Assembly: GCF_032463525.1 (NCBI RefSeq)
Contig: NZ_CP135971.1
Location: 1,984,001 to 2,048,000 of the forward strand
DNA length: 64,000 nt
Origin: Pseudomonas sp. DTU_2021_1001937_2_SI_NGA_ILE_001
GTDB lineage: Bacteria; Pseudomonadota; Gammaproteobacteria; Pseudomonadales; Pseudomonadaceae
Reading direction: 5' to 3'
Positions 45,534 through 54,661 of the stretch are shown here, one piece after another. The translations under genes were made by a program, and so were the position numbers. Position 1 is the first letter of the stretch, and the number at the start of each line of letters is the position of its first letter. The notes below the pieces were generated by a model that was given only the letters and a program-made list of their open reading frames with translations, ran no database searches and was not told the DNA's origin.

Positions 45534-47929
45534 CTGGCAAGTGGCCTTGGCGCGGACCGCAGCAGCAGCCAGGCCAAAGCCGGCAGCAGAATCAAGGCGC
45601 CGAGCATGTTGACCAGGAACATGAACGCCAGCAGCACGCCCATGTCGGCCTGGAACTTGATCGGTGAGAACGCCCAGGTCGCTACCGCCACCGACAGCGT
45701 GACCCCGGTCAACAGCACCACCTTGCCCGTGAACAACAGAGCCTGGTGGTAAGCCTGGGCCAAGGTGTCGCCGGCACGCAGACGCGCCAGCAGGACACTG
45801 AGTACATACAGCGCATAGTCGATACCGATGCCGACGCCGAGGGCGATCACCGGCAGGGTGGCGACCTTGACCCCCATGCCCAACGCCACCATCAGCGCTT
45901 CGCAGAGCACCGAGGTGAGCATCAGCGGCAAGAGCGCGCAGAGCGTCGCTCGCCAGCTGCGGAAGGTCACCAGGCACAGCACCGCTACGGCGCCGTACAC
46001 CCAGAACAGCATCTCGCGCATGGACTGGCGTACCACGATGTTGGTCGCCGCCTCGATGCCGGCACTCCCGGCGGCGAGCAGGAACTGCGCCCCCGGCACC
46101 TGGCGCTCGGCGATGAACGCCTCGCTGGCCGCCACCACCCGCTCCAGGGTCTGGGCCTTGTGATCGGCCAGGTACACATACAGCGACAGCCAGGAGCAGC
46201 CCTGGTTGAACAGCTCGCGCGGGGCGCGGGTCTGCACGGCTCCCAGGGCACCGTCATTGGGGATCAGCTCGTACCACTTGAGGTTGCCCTCGTTGTAGCC
46301 CACCCCGGCGATACGGCTCAGCGCCGCCATCGATGCGGTGGCTTCCACACCCGGCAGGCGTTCCAGCCGGGTGGCCAGTTCATCGACCGCCGCCAGGGTG
46401 GTGTAGCGCGTGCACTGGTCTTCACCGGTGCGTACCATGATCACGAAGATGTCCGAGCTGGCCCCGTAGTTATGAGTCATGAACGCCGCATCGCGGTTGT
46501 AGCGCGAGTCGGCGCGCAGCTCTGGCGCACCCGGGTCGAGGTCGCCGACCTGCAGCTGCAGGCTGGTGACGAACCCCAGTACCGCCAGGGCCAGGCCGGT
46601 GCCCAGGGCCAGCAGCGCCGCAGGCGGCGCCGTGAAGCGCAGCAGCAGCGCCCACAAGCGGTTGCCCGCGCCCGGCTCACCTCCAGCGACCTCGGCACGC
46701 AGGCTGCGTGCGGCTGCCTTGGGGCTGACGCCCAGGTAGCTGAGCAGCACCGGCAGCAGGATCAGATTGGTGAACACCAGCACCGCCACGCCCAGGCTGG
46801 CGGAGATGGCCAGGTCGCGGATCGACTGGATATCGATCAGCAACAGCACCACGAAACCCACCAGGTCACACAGCAACGCGGTGATACCGGCAGCGAACAG
46901 ACGCCGGAAGGTATAGCGCGCGGCGACCACCCGGTGAGTGCCACGACCGATGTCCTGCATGATGCCGTTCATTTTCTGTGCGCCATGGCTCATGCCGATG
47001 GCGAACACCAGGAACGGCACCAACGCCGAGTATGGATCCAGCGGGTAACCGAGACTGGCCAGCAAACCCAGTTGCCAGAGCACGGCCACCAGCGAGCAGG
47101 TGACCACGATCAGCGTACTGCGCGGGCAGCGGGTATAGGCCAGCAACACCGCCACGGTGACCAGCACGGCGATGAGGAAGAACACCGCGACCTGAGCCAG
47201 CCCCTCGATCAGGTCGCCGATGATCTTGGCGAAACCGGTGACGTGCAGGCTCAACTGGTCGCTCTGGTATTTGGCACGCAAGGCTTCGAGCTGCCGCGAC
47301 AGCTCACCGTAGTCCAGTGCTGCGCCGGTCTGCGGGTTGACGTCCAGCAGCGGCACGAAGATCACGCTGGACTTGAAGTTGGCCGCGACCAGTTGGCCGA
47401 TCTCGCCGGAGCGGGCGATGTTGGCACGTACCCGCTCCAGGCTCTGTGGCGAGCCATCGTAGTCATCGGGAATCACCGTACCGCCGTCCAGCCCCTCCTC
47501 GGTCACTGCAGTCCAGCGCGTGGTGGGGGTCCACAAGGACTTCATGTAGGGGCGGTCCACCCCAGGCAACAGGTAGATCTCGTCGTTGATCTTCGCCAGG
47601 GTATCGAGGTACTCGCGATTGAAGATATCGCCCTGGCGGACCTCCACGGCGATACGCAGGGCGTTGCCCAGGCCACTGAGTTCGGTGCGCCCGGCGAGGA
47701 AGTTGAGAATGTACGGATGGCTGCCAGGAATGCTTTTTTCGAAACTGGCGTTGACCTCGATGCGCGTGCTCTGCCAGCCCAGCAACAGGGTCACCAGCAG
47801 GCAGGCCAGAACGATCCACGGCCGATGATTGAAGATGGCCCGCTCCAGGCGGTTGCCGCTGGAAGGGTCGAAGGCGCCCAGGTGAGCGACCACCGCCTGC
47901 CCGGTGCTCAGCGGTTTCTCGTAGTGCAT
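45530..47929 (-). CDS. RND-superfamily (MMPL) transporter
   Basis: A 799-residue integral membrane protein starting MHYEKPLSTGQAVVAHLGAF. The first helix is near residue 38 (WIVLACLLVTLLLGW), followed by a large extracytoplasmic loop. A cluster of helices at about 240-400 and a second set at 650-790 give the 12-helix RND layout (LVPFLVFAIGMSHGAQKMNG and VIALGVGIGIDYALYVLSVL). Hydrophobic-lipid-type RND permeases of this branch are often next to BNR, DUF1329 and DUF1302 genes, as here. It begins 9 bases after the BNR gene. Substrate and direction are unknown. Confidence 0.85.
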   Translation of the reverse strand: MHYEKPLSTGQAVVAHLGAFDPSSGNRLERAIFNHRPWIVLACLLVTLLLGWQSTRIEVNASFEKSIPGSHPYILNFLAGRTELSGLGNALRIAVEVRQGDIFNREYLDTLAKINDEIYLLPGVDRPYMKSLWTPTTRWTAVTEEGLDGGTVIPDDYDGSPQSLERVRANIARSGEIGQLVAANFKSSVIFVPLLDVNPQTGAALDYGELSRQLEALRAKYQSDQLSLHVTGFAKIIGDLIEGLAQVAVFFLIAVLVTVAVLLAYTRCPRSTLIVVTCSLVAVLWQLGLLASLGYPLDPYSALVPFLVFAIGMSHGAQKMNGIMQDIGRGTHRVVAARYTFRRLFAAGITALLCDLVGFVVLLLIDIQSIRDLAISASLGVAVLVFTNLILLPVLLSYLGVSPKAAARSLRAEVAGGEPGAGNRLWALLLRFTAPPAALLALGTGLALAVLGFVTSLQLQVGDLDPGAPELRADSRYNRDAAFMTHNYGASSDIFVIMVRTGEDQCTRYTTLAAVDELATRLERLPGVEATASMAALSRIAGVGYNEGNLKWYELIPNDGALGAVQTRAPRELFNQGCSWLSLYVYLADHKAQTLERVVAASEAFIAERQVPGAQFLLAAGSAGIEAATNIVVRQSMREMLFWVYGAVAVLCLVTFRSWRATLCALLPLMLTSVLCEALMVALGMGVKVATLPVIALGVGIGIDYALYVLSVLLARLRAGDTLAQAYHQALLFTGKVVLLTGVTLSVAVATWAFSPIKFQADMGVLLAFMFLVNMLGALILLPALAWLLLRSAPRPLAS

Positions 47930-47938
47930 GTCGTACTC

Positions 47939-49000
47939 CTACTGCGATTGCGCACCGGCCAAGGCCGGATCGTTCGGATAGCGCTGCAAGCCGCCCAGGC
48001 CGCCACCGATCAGACGACCATCGGCGGCCTGCAACAGGCTGGCGAATGCGCCGCCGGGCAGGCGACCGGCCGGCACCAGCTGCGCGCCCTCGACGCGCAG
48101 CAGTTCGCCTTCCTGTGAAAGCAACAGCGCCTGGCCATCGTTGGCGGTCAGCCCGGCGACCAGGCTGGCCTGCACAGGGCTGGCCAGCGCCTGCCAATGC
48201 TCGCCCTGGTCGAGACTGCGCCAGGCATTGCCGCGCAGACCGAAGGCCAGCACCTGCTGCCCCTGCGCCAGCAGGCCGAAGAAGCTGCCGGCATAGGGTG
48301 ATGCCAGCGCCTGGAAGCTCTCCCCGTCATCGCGCGAGCGCAGCAACAGACCGCGCTCGCCAGCGATGAACAGTGCTCCGTCGGCCGCGCGCATCGCGTA
48401 TAGATGCAAGCCCTCGGGGTTATCCAGATGCCCCATCCAGGGTGCCCAGCTACGCCCGCCATCCCGGGTGCGCAGGATCAGGTTGTAGGCACCGATCACG
48501 AAGCCGTTCTGGCGGTCCTGGAAATACAGGTCCAGCCAGGGCTTGTCCGGCCCGTCTGCGACCAGCCGCTCGGCCTCCTGCACACGCTGCGGACTGCCCT
48601 CTGCCTGGGCCGCTCGCAACGCTAGCTGTGCCAACTGCTGACCATCGAGTTGGCGCGACCAGGTCTGCCCACCATCCTCGCTGTACAACACCACGCCGAG
48701 GTGGCCGACCGCCCAGCCATGCTCGGCGTCAACGAACTGCACGGCGGTCAGACTGCTGCTCACCGGCACCCGGGCCTGGCGCCAGTGCCGCCCCTCGTCA
48801 TCGGAGAGCAGCACCACGCCTCGCGCACCGACCGCGACCAGGCGCGAGCCGGCACGGGCCAGGCCGAGGATCGCCGATCGGTCGCTGCCAATGCCGTCCA
48901 GCGCCGGCGTGTCGAGAACGGCCGGGCGCAGCTGAGCCTGGACCGCCAGCGGCCCGAACAGCACAGCGAGCATCACCAGCCATTGGCAAAGTGTCTTCAT
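47939..49000 (-). CDS. Secreted BNR/YCF48-like beta-propeller protein
   Basis: The protein has 353 residues with a signal peptide (MKTLCQWLVMLAVLFGPLAV, cleaved after QAQ). Repeated motifs such as DDEGRHWRQARVPVSSSLTA and YSEDGGQTWSRQL are of the BNR / photosystem-II-assembly YCF48 type, so a beta-propeller in the periplasm is likely. The ATG at 49000 was chosen because AGGAGGA lies 7 bases upstream, while the ATG at 49006 abuts it. It may form an envelope complex with the RND pump, encoded 9 bases downstream. Confidence 0.85.
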   Translation of the reverse strand: MKTLCQWLVMLAVLFGPLAVQAQLRPAVLDTPALDGIGSDRSAILGLARAGSRLVAVGARGVVLLSDDEGRHWRQARVPVSSSLTAVQFVDAEHGWAVGHLGVVLYSEDGGQTWSRQLDGQQLAQLALRAAQAEGSPQRVQEAERLVADGPDKPWLDLYFQDRQNGFVIGAYNLILRTRDGGRSWAPWMGHLDNPEGLHLYAMRAADGALFIAGERGLLLRSRDDGESFQALASPYAGSFFGLLAQGQQVLAFGLRGNAWRSLDQGEHWQALASPVQASLVAGLTANDGQALLLSQEGELLRVEGAQLVPAGRLPGGAFASLLQAADGRLIGGGLGGLQRYPNDPALAGAQSQ

Positions 49001-49049
49001 GAGCATTCCTCCTGCAGGCGGACGATGCGTTCGCCCGCCCGCGCACGGG

Positions 49050-50408
49050 TCAGCGGGCGCTGGCGTTGGCCATGGCGTCCGGAGTGAAGAACGCCGGGCT
49101 CGGCCGCGGCACCTTCTGGTACTGCACGCTCAGGTCGTTGCTGGACGAATTGAGGAAGTAGGCGCCGGTGTCGAGGTTGTAGCCGCCCCACATCACCTGG
49201 GCAGTCAGCGCCGGCAGGTCCGGTGCCAGCAGGGTCAGGCTGTACTGCTGTCGACCCAGACGACCTTGCGCGTCATAGCCATCCACCAGCAGCACCTGCC
49301 AGGAGTCCTCGTCGACGTAGTAAGTGCGGCGCGGCACCACATGGCGCTGGCCGGCCTTGAGGTTGGCCTCCACGACCCACACCCGATGCTTCTCCCACCG
49401 CACCAGGCCGGGGTCGAGGAAGCGCGGCTTGACCAGCGCATCGCTGCTGGCCAGGGCAGCCCGGTTGTTGTTGTAAGGCACCAGCAGTTCCTTCTTGCCC
49501 ACCAGCTTGAGGTCGTAGCGGTCGGTGGGGCCGAAGATCATGAACGCCTCATCGAACAGGCCGACACCGGAGGTGACGAAGTCCGGGGTGTCGTAAGCGA
49601 TGTTCGGCGCCCGACGCACGCGACGCTGACCGACCAGGTATTGCCACGCGGCACGCACCGAGGGGTCCAGGTCCCAGTGGGTCATCAGTCCTTCACCGGC
49701 CTTGGACGAAGGCAGTTCGGTGTACAGCCGGCCAAGCAGGTACTTGCCGTTGAAGCTGGCCAGGCTGCCGTCCTGGAAGTAATAGGGAAATTGATAGGTG
49801 TACTGCGCCCGGGTGGCCTGGACCTTGCGCCCACCGGCGGTCATCAGCCAGGTGTCGAAGGGTGAGCTGATGGTGTCGCCGCCCTGCCACGACAGCCGGT
49901 AGTTCCACAGCACCTCGGCACCATTGCCGGGAATCGGGAAGGGAATGCCGCCATAGGCGTTGCTGACCTTCTCGCTGGCGACGTCCAGCTGCGCGCGGGT
50001 GGCGTTGGCCAGGGTGTTGTCGTACACCCACTGCGGCGCAGCAGCACTGCGATGGGTCGGGTACACGTCCAGGCGATAGTCAGGGTACTTGCGCAGCAGC
50101 GCCTGGGTGCCTTCGGCCAGCACCCCGGCGTACTGCCCCAGGTTAGCGGCGGTGACACTGTACAGCGGCTTTTCACCGGCAAAGGGGTCGGCGCGCTTGG
50201 CACCGCTGACATAGCCTGCCGGTGCCTGGGTGAATCCGCCGCTCCAGGCCGGGATGCTGCCGTCGGCATTGGCGGCGCGCTCGGCGCCCATGGGCGTCAA
50301 CTCGCTGGACAGGCGCTTGGCCTGCTCGGGGGACACGGCAGCCTGGGCCAGTTGGGCGGCGGCCAGGGTCAAGCCCAGCAGCGAGACAAGGAATCTGGAT
50401 GTTTGCAT
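49050..50408 (-). CDS. DUF1329-domain periplasmic protein
   Basis: This is a 452-residue exported protein with signal peptide MQTSRFLVSLLGLTLAAAQL. It belongs to the DUF1329 family (segments SELTPMGAERAANADGSIPA and YDTPDFVTSGVGLFDEAFMI). The LolA/LolB-like beta fold suggested for such proteins points to binding of lipid-like or hydrophobic ligands, but no function is proven. It lies 24 bases after the DUF1302 gene. AAGAACAACAAACA in its leader resembles a Crc/Hfq motif. Confidence 0.85.
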   Translation of the reverse strand: MQTSRFLVSLLGLTLAAAQLAQAAVSPEQAKRLSSELTPMGAERAANADGSIPAWSGGFTQAPAGYVSGAKRADPFAGEKPLYSVTAANLGQYAGVLAEGTQALLRKYPDYRLDVYPTHRSAAAPQWVYDNTLANATRAQLDVASEKVSNAYGGIPFPIPGNGAEVLWNYRLSWQGGDTISSPFDTWLMTAGGRKVQATRAQYTYQFPYYFQDGSLASFNGKYLLGRLYTELPSSKAGEGLMTHWDLDPSVRAAWQYLVGQRRVRRAPNIAYDTPDFVTSGVGLFDEAFMIFGPTDRYDLKLVGKKELLVPYNNNRAALASSDALVKPRFLDPGLVRWEKHRVWVVEANLKAGQRHVVPRRTYYVDEDSWQVLLVDGYDAQGRLGRQQYSLTLLAPDLPALTAQVMWGGYNLDTGAYFLNSSSNDLSVQYQKVPRPSPAFFTPDAMANASAR

Positions 50409-50432
50409 GGCGATTGAACCTGTTTGTTGTTC

Positions 50433-52064
50433 TTAGAAAGTGGTTTTCACGTACATCGAAACGAAGTCGCGATCAGCCAGCGACTGCCGGTAGCTGAAGT
50501 CCCCGGCCTGGTTCAGCCCAGCCCCGGTGGCACCAAAGAAATTCACGTAGTTCAGGCCCATCTCCCAGCGTTGCAGGTAGGTGGCCTTGAGCCCGACGCT
50601 CCAGTCACCGGAATGGGTGTTGCCGAAGCCCGACTTGCTGACCGCCGAGGAGCGCCCGTCGAGCACCACCCCCAGCCCTACCGGCACGCTGAGATCCACC
50701 CCGTCGGCCACCTGGAAATACGCCGGCTCGGCGAGGATGCGCAGCGCGGTTGCATCACGGGTGGTATTGCTATCCAGGGCCTGGCGGTTGTCGGTCACGC
50801 TGAGCGTGCGGTTCCAGGCCAGCTCGGCCAGCACCGAACCGCCGTCCCAGAATGACGAAGGTGGCAGCAGGTAGATGGTCGACAGGTTGACGTGGGCGGT
50901 GTGCCCCTTGGCATACAACGCATCGCTACCGTTACCGGCCGCCTGCCCAGGTGCCACCACCTGCAGGTTGCTGACCAGCGGCGCGTTCCAGCGCAGCGAG
51001 GTTTCACCCGCGAAGTTGAAGTCTCCATAGGCGGTAGAGAAGCTGGCACCGACCGTCTTGATGCCCTCGGCGAACACTTGCCGGTACTGGTTGAGAATCG
51101 GCAACCCGCTGGCCGCCGCCGCCGGGCCGTCAAGATAGGCATACAAGCCACTGGGTGCCTTGTCGTGGTAGCGGGCTGCGTACAGGCCCAGCTCCAGCTC
51201 GGTGCCCTCGGGCTTGAAGCGCATCTGCACCCCACCCTGCCCCCCATCGCGGGCCTCGATGTCGCGGCCATGCACGGTGGTGTTGCCGAACACCTCGGTC
51301 AGGTCGCCCGAACCCTTGCCGATGGCGTCGTTGTCGCTCAGGTAGCTGCCGGCACCGGGCAGGCTCGAGCGCTCCCACTCGAACTGGTAGTACGCCCCAA
51401 CCGACAGACGCGGGTTGATCTGCAACTGGCCCGACAACTGATTGACCGGGCGCAGGATTTCCTTGAACTGGCTGCCCGGTACGCTGAGCAACTTGACCAC
51501 GTCGGTTGGCCCCTGGGCCGCGCCGATACCGTTGCCGCCGAAGAACAGGCTCTCGCCGTACACCAGGCTGTGCCGCCCCAGGCGCACCACGCCCTGCATG
51601 TCCTCGGCCGGCTCGCCGCGCAGGTAGACGAAGGCATCCAGCAGCTCGGCATCGCGGCCGTGCAGCTCGCGGGTATCAGACAGAAAGTGCGGCTGGCTGC
51701 GGCTGTCGGTGTCGTCGTTGTAGACCTGGTCGTACCAGGCCGCGCCGCTCACGCGCAGGCCATAGTCACGGTGGCTGAGGTCCATCTCGGAAAAGATGTC
51801 CAGGCGGTTGGAGACCAGGCCACGGCTGAAATTGCGGTCACCCTGGCTCTGGATGGAGGGGTACAGGCCGCCGGCAGTGGGCGCATTGAGCAAGCGCTCA
51901 TCGGCACCGTGCAAACGCCAGGCCTGGCTGTACTTGAGGGTGTTGTCCCAGCGCAATTGCCAGTCGCTGCTGCCCAGGTCGATCTGCGCGGCTTCGGCAC
52001 TCAGGCTACCAGCCAGGGCCAGCGCGAGTGAGGGAAGGGCATTACGTGAATGCAGACGTTTCAT
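50433..52064 (-). CDS. DUF1302 outer-membrane beta-barrel protein
   Basis: 543 residues with signal peptide MKRLHSRNALPSLALALAGS. The rest is beta-rich with many Tyr/Trp/Asn strands (LRWDNTLKYSQAWRL, GVRVSGAAWYDQ-like), and it ends in Phe (SMYVKTTF), as outer-membrane barrels do. DUF1302 proteins accompany DUF1329 and RND genes in several degradation clusters and are assumed to admit hydrophobic substrates. AAGAACAACAACGAGG lies before the start (52075-52088), another likely Crc/Hfq motif. Confidence 0.87.
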   Translation of the reverse strand: MKRLHSRNALPSLALALAGSLSAEAAQIDLGSSDWQLRWDNTLKYSQAWRLHGADERLLNAPTAGGLYPSIQSQGDRNFSRGLVSNRLDIFSEMDLSHRDYGLRVSGAAWYDQVYNDDTDSRSQPHFLSDTRELHGRDAELLDAFVYLRGEPAEDMQGVVRLGRHSLVYGESLFFGGNGIGAAQGPTDVVKLLSVPGSQFKEILRPVNQLSGQLQINPRLSVGAYYQFEWERSSLPGAGSYLSDNDAIGKGSGDLTEVFGNTTVHGRDIEARDGGQGGVQMRFKPEGTELELGLYAARYHDKAPSGLYAYLDGPAAAASGLPILNQYRQVFAEGIKTVGASFSTAYGDFNFAGETSLRWNAPLVSNLQVVAPGQAAGNGSDALYAKGHTAHVNLSTIYLLPPSSFWDGGSVLAELAWNRTLSVTDNRQALDSNTTRDATALRILAEPAYFQVADGVDLSVPVGLGVVLDGRSSAVSKSGFGNTHSGDWSVGLKATYLQRWEMGLNYVNFFGATGAGLNQAGDFSYRQSLADRDFVSMYVKTTF

Positions 52065-52123
52065 AGCGATCCTCGTTGTTGTTCTTGTATGGAATCAATG
52101 GCCACCCAGGGGGTGGTCCGGGC

Positions 52124-52891
52124 TTACAGGTAGGTCGAGGCCAGCCCCCCATCCACGGGCAGGTTGATACCGTTGATCCAGCGCGCCTGGTCGGAGCACA
52201 GGAAAACGATGACCGCCGCCACTTCGTCGGCGTAGGCGGGCCGTTTCATGCGCCCGGCGTCGGCTTCGATGCGCTCGGCCCCCAGCAGTTGCACGAAATC
52301 GGCAAGGATGGGGGTGAACACCGGCCCTGGCGCGACGCAGTTCATGCGCACCGAATGGCTGAGAAACCACGGCTGGGCCTGCACCTGGCTCCAGACGATC
52401 AGCGCCTCCTTGAAGTACTGGTAACAGGTCTCGTCCGGCACCGGGTTGGCGGCCAGCCAGGCCTCCCCCGCCGCGAAATCGGCCGTGGCCGCCAGCGACT
52501 TGTGCAGCTCCAGGCGCTGCGGCCACTGCGCGCCCAGGATCGAAGCGACATTGACGATGCCCGCGCCAGGGGTCAGGCGCGGCAAAAGAGCCTGGGTCAG
52601 GTGACGCAGGCCCAGGTAATTGACCTGGGCTACACGGCGCGGGTTGGCGGTCCCCGGCACGCCAGCGACGTTGCACAGACCGTCCAGGCGTTCGGGCAGC
52701 CGGGCGACGGCGTGGTCGATGGCCGACGGCGAGGCCAGGTCGATCTCGATGAATTCATCCAGGCTGATACGCGGCGGATCACGGTCCAGGCCGATCACCC
52801 GTGCACCGAGGAATCGGAGCAGGCGCGCGGTCTCGGCACCGATCCCCGAAGAGACGCCGGTTACCACCAGGGTCTTGGTTTGCAGATTCAT
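52124..52891 (-). CDS. Short-chain dehydrogenase, coniferyl-alcohol dehydrogenase type
   Basis: The 255-residue NAD(P)-binding SDR has the TGVSSGIGAE cofactor motif and the NNAG-equivalent NVAGVPG. Its active-site region is unusual: VASILGAQWPQRLELHKSL and a distant YQYFKEALIV (Tyr-xxx-Lys). An insertion between Ser and Tyr is typical of coniferyl-alcohol / 3-alpha-hydroxysteroid dehydrogenases. It probably oxidises an aromatic alcohol to an aldehyde for the ALDH encoded just upstream. It ends in NGINLPVDGGLASTYL, the usual SDR C terminus. Confidence 0.8.
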   Translation of the reverse strand: MNLQTKTLVVTGVSSGIGAETARLLRFLGARVIGLDRDPPRISLDEFIEIDLASPSAIDHAVARLPERLDGLCNVAGVPGTANPRRVAQVNYLGLRHLTQALLPRLTPGAGIVNVASILGAQWPQRLELHKSLAATADFAAGEAWLAANPVPDETCYQYFKEALIVWSQVQAQPWFLSHSVRMNCVAPGPVFTPILADFVQLLGAERIEADAGRMKRPAYADEVAAVIVFLCSDQARWINGINLPVDGGLASTYL

Positions 52892-52936
52892 AGCGTGCGT
52901 CCTTGTGTCGTCGTTGTTGGGGTCAGGCGCGGGCAA

Positions 52937-54412
52937 CTAGAAGGGGTAACGCGGCGGCTCGTTCTTCACCGTCACCCACTGCCACTGGGTGTACTCGTCC
53001 CAATCGGCGGGGCCGCCGACACTGCCGCCGTTGCCGGAATGGCCGCGCCCACCGAACGGGTTGATGCACTCGTCAGCCACGGTCTGATCGTTGATGTGCA
53101 GCAGGCCACAGCGCAGGCGCTCACCGATGGCCATGGCACGCCCGAGAGAGGGCGAGATCACCGCTGCCGACAGGCCGTACTCAGTGGCGTTGGCCAGTTC
53201 GATGGCCTGTTCGTCGCTCTCGAACGGCACCACACAGGCCACTGGACCGAAGATTTCCTGTTCGAACGCCGCCATGCCCGGCCGCACCCCGGAGAGCACC
53301 GTCGGTCGATAGAACAGCCCCTCGCCCGGCCCACCAGTCTCCAACCGCGCCCCGGCGGCGACGCTGGCCTCGACTATCTGGCAAACCCGCACATGCTGAC
53401 GTTCGTTGATCAGCGGGCCGACCTGCGCCTGGCCCTGAGCAGCATCGCCGACCTGCAAGGCGTTGGCCTTGGCGACCAGCAACGCGGTCAGTTCATCGGC
53501 AATCGAGGCATGTGCCAGGATGCGTCCGGTGGCCATGCAGATCTGCCCCTGGTGCAACCAGGCGCCCCACGCGGCATTGCTGGCGGCCAGCGGCAGGTCG
53601 GCATCTTCCAGCACGATCAGCGAGTTCTTGCCGCCCAGCTCCAGGGCGACTTTCTTCAGGTTGCGACCGGCGGTCTCGGCCACCTTGCGCCCGGCGGCGG
53701 TGGAGCCGGTGAACGCGATCATGCCCACCCGCGGGTCCTCGCACAGCGCCTCGCCCGCCTGCGCCCCACCCGGCAGCACCTGCAGCACACCGGGCGGCAG
53801 GCCGGCATCTTGGAACAGCCGGGCAATCAGGAAGCCGCCGCTGACCGGCGTCTGCGGATCTGGTTTGAGCACCACCGCATTGCCCGCTGCCAGCGCCGGC
53901 GCCACCGCACGCAACGACAGCACCAGCGGAAAGTTGAATGGCGAGATGACCCCGACCACGCCGTGGGGCAGGCGTCGGGCGTAAGACAGACGCCCGGCGG
54001 CGCTGGGCAGGATCAGGCCATGGCCCTGGGACAGCAGGCCAGCGGCCTGGTGCAGGAGCACGACGGCCTCGCGGACCTCGTGGCTGCCCTTGAGCAGACT
54101 GCCGCCGGTCTCGCGGGCGACGAACAGCGCCAGCTCGTCGAAATGGATCTCTGCCAGCTGCGCCGCACGGCGAAACACTTCCGCCTTGTCGCGTGGCCCC
54201 AGCGCCTGCCAGGCAGGCTGAGCGCGGTGCGCGACCTGGCAGGCAGCGGCGACGTCCTCGGCGTTGGCCAGCGCAGTCTGGGTCAGGCACTGGCCCGTGG
54301 CCGGCTCGCGCACCGGGTTGGTTCCGCCCCGCGCTTCGACCCAGGCACCGTTGAAGAGCTTTGCATGCCACTGGCTTTCCTGCAGAAAGCCGGTGCGATT
54401 GATTGCAGACAT
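52937..54412 (-). CDS. Aromatic aldehyde dehydrogenase
   Basis: An NAD(P)-dependent ALDH of 491 residues, starting MSAINRTGFLQESQWHAKLF. It has the cofactor loop FTGSTAAGRKVAE, the general-base Glu in LELGGKNSLIVLEDA and the catalytic Cys in HQGQICMATGRIL. Related enzymes act on benzaldehyde, vanillin or coniferyl aldehyde. It is the first gene after the sigma-54 promoter at 54492-54507. Its partner alcohol dehydrogenase lies 45 bases downstream. The exact aldehyde is unknown. Confidence 0.85.
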   Translation of the reverse strand: MSAINRTGFLQESQWHAKLFNGAWVEARGGTNPVREPATGQCLTQTALANAEDVAAACQVAHRAQPAWQALGPRDKAEVFRRAAQLAEIHFDELALFVARETGGSLLKGSHEVREAVVLLHQAAGLLSQGHGLILPSAAGRLSYARRLPHGVVGVISPFNFPLVLSLRAVAPALAAGNAVVLKPDPQTPVSGGFLIARLFQDAGLPPGVLQVLPGGAQAGEALCEDPRVGMIAFTGSTAAGRKVAETAGRNLKKVALELGGKNSLIVLEDADLPLAASNAAWGAWLHQGQICMATGRILAHASIADELTALLVAKANALQVGDAAQGQAQVGPLINERQHVRVCQIVEASVAAGARLETGGPGEGLFYRPTVLSGVRPGMAAFEQEIFGPVACVVPFESDEQAIELANATEYGLSAAVISPSLGRAMAIGERLRCGLLHINDQTVADECINPFGGRGHSGNGGSVGGPADWDEYTQWQWVTVKNEPPRYPF

Positions 54413-54491
54413 AGACACCCCGAGTTCTTGTTTTCGTGGAGAACGCCTTGGCTGCTCATTGCATGAAGCGCCCGGCTCTCCAGGGCTGTTG

Positions 54492-54507
54492 AGCAAGGCG
54501 CGTGCCC
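54492..54507 (-). promoter_or_regulatory. Sigma-54 (-24/-12) promoter of the ALDH-SDR-DUF1302-DUF1329-BNR-RND operon
   Basis: On the minus strand GGGCACGCGCCTTGCT matches TGGCACG-N4-TTGCW at every conserved base except the first. GG and GC are 10 bases apart. It lies 80 bases before the ALDH start and opposite a MopR/DmpR-type activator gene, so activator and target are adjacent. Confidence 0.85.
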
Positions 54508-54601
54508 GCTTCTCGGCAGTACGGGCGTGAAGGCTCTATCTCGGGGCGTAGCAAACCGCAGGTAAAAAAGGCCGGCTGTTCGGCCACTCGGCGAGATACG
54601 C

Positions 54602-54647
54602 AAATGATGAAACTTATGTTAATTACCCCTTCACCCCATGATCATTT
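54602..54647. promoter_or_regulatory. Inverted repeat in the activator promoter (possible operator)
   Basis: AAATGAT (54602-54608) and ATCATTT (54641-54647) are exact reverse complements 32 bases apart in the divergent region, just before the activator start. NtrC-family activators bind such repeats as upstream activating sites. This one is also positioned for autoregulation. The match is short. Confidence 0.35.
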
Positions 54648-54661
54648 CAGCAGGTGAAGGC

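Noticed and set aside
45746..48118. 790-codon frame opposite the RND and BNR genes
   Set aside because: Composition is Gln/Arg/His-rich, with no domain and no ribosome binding site. It is the reverse-strand shadow of the RND gene.
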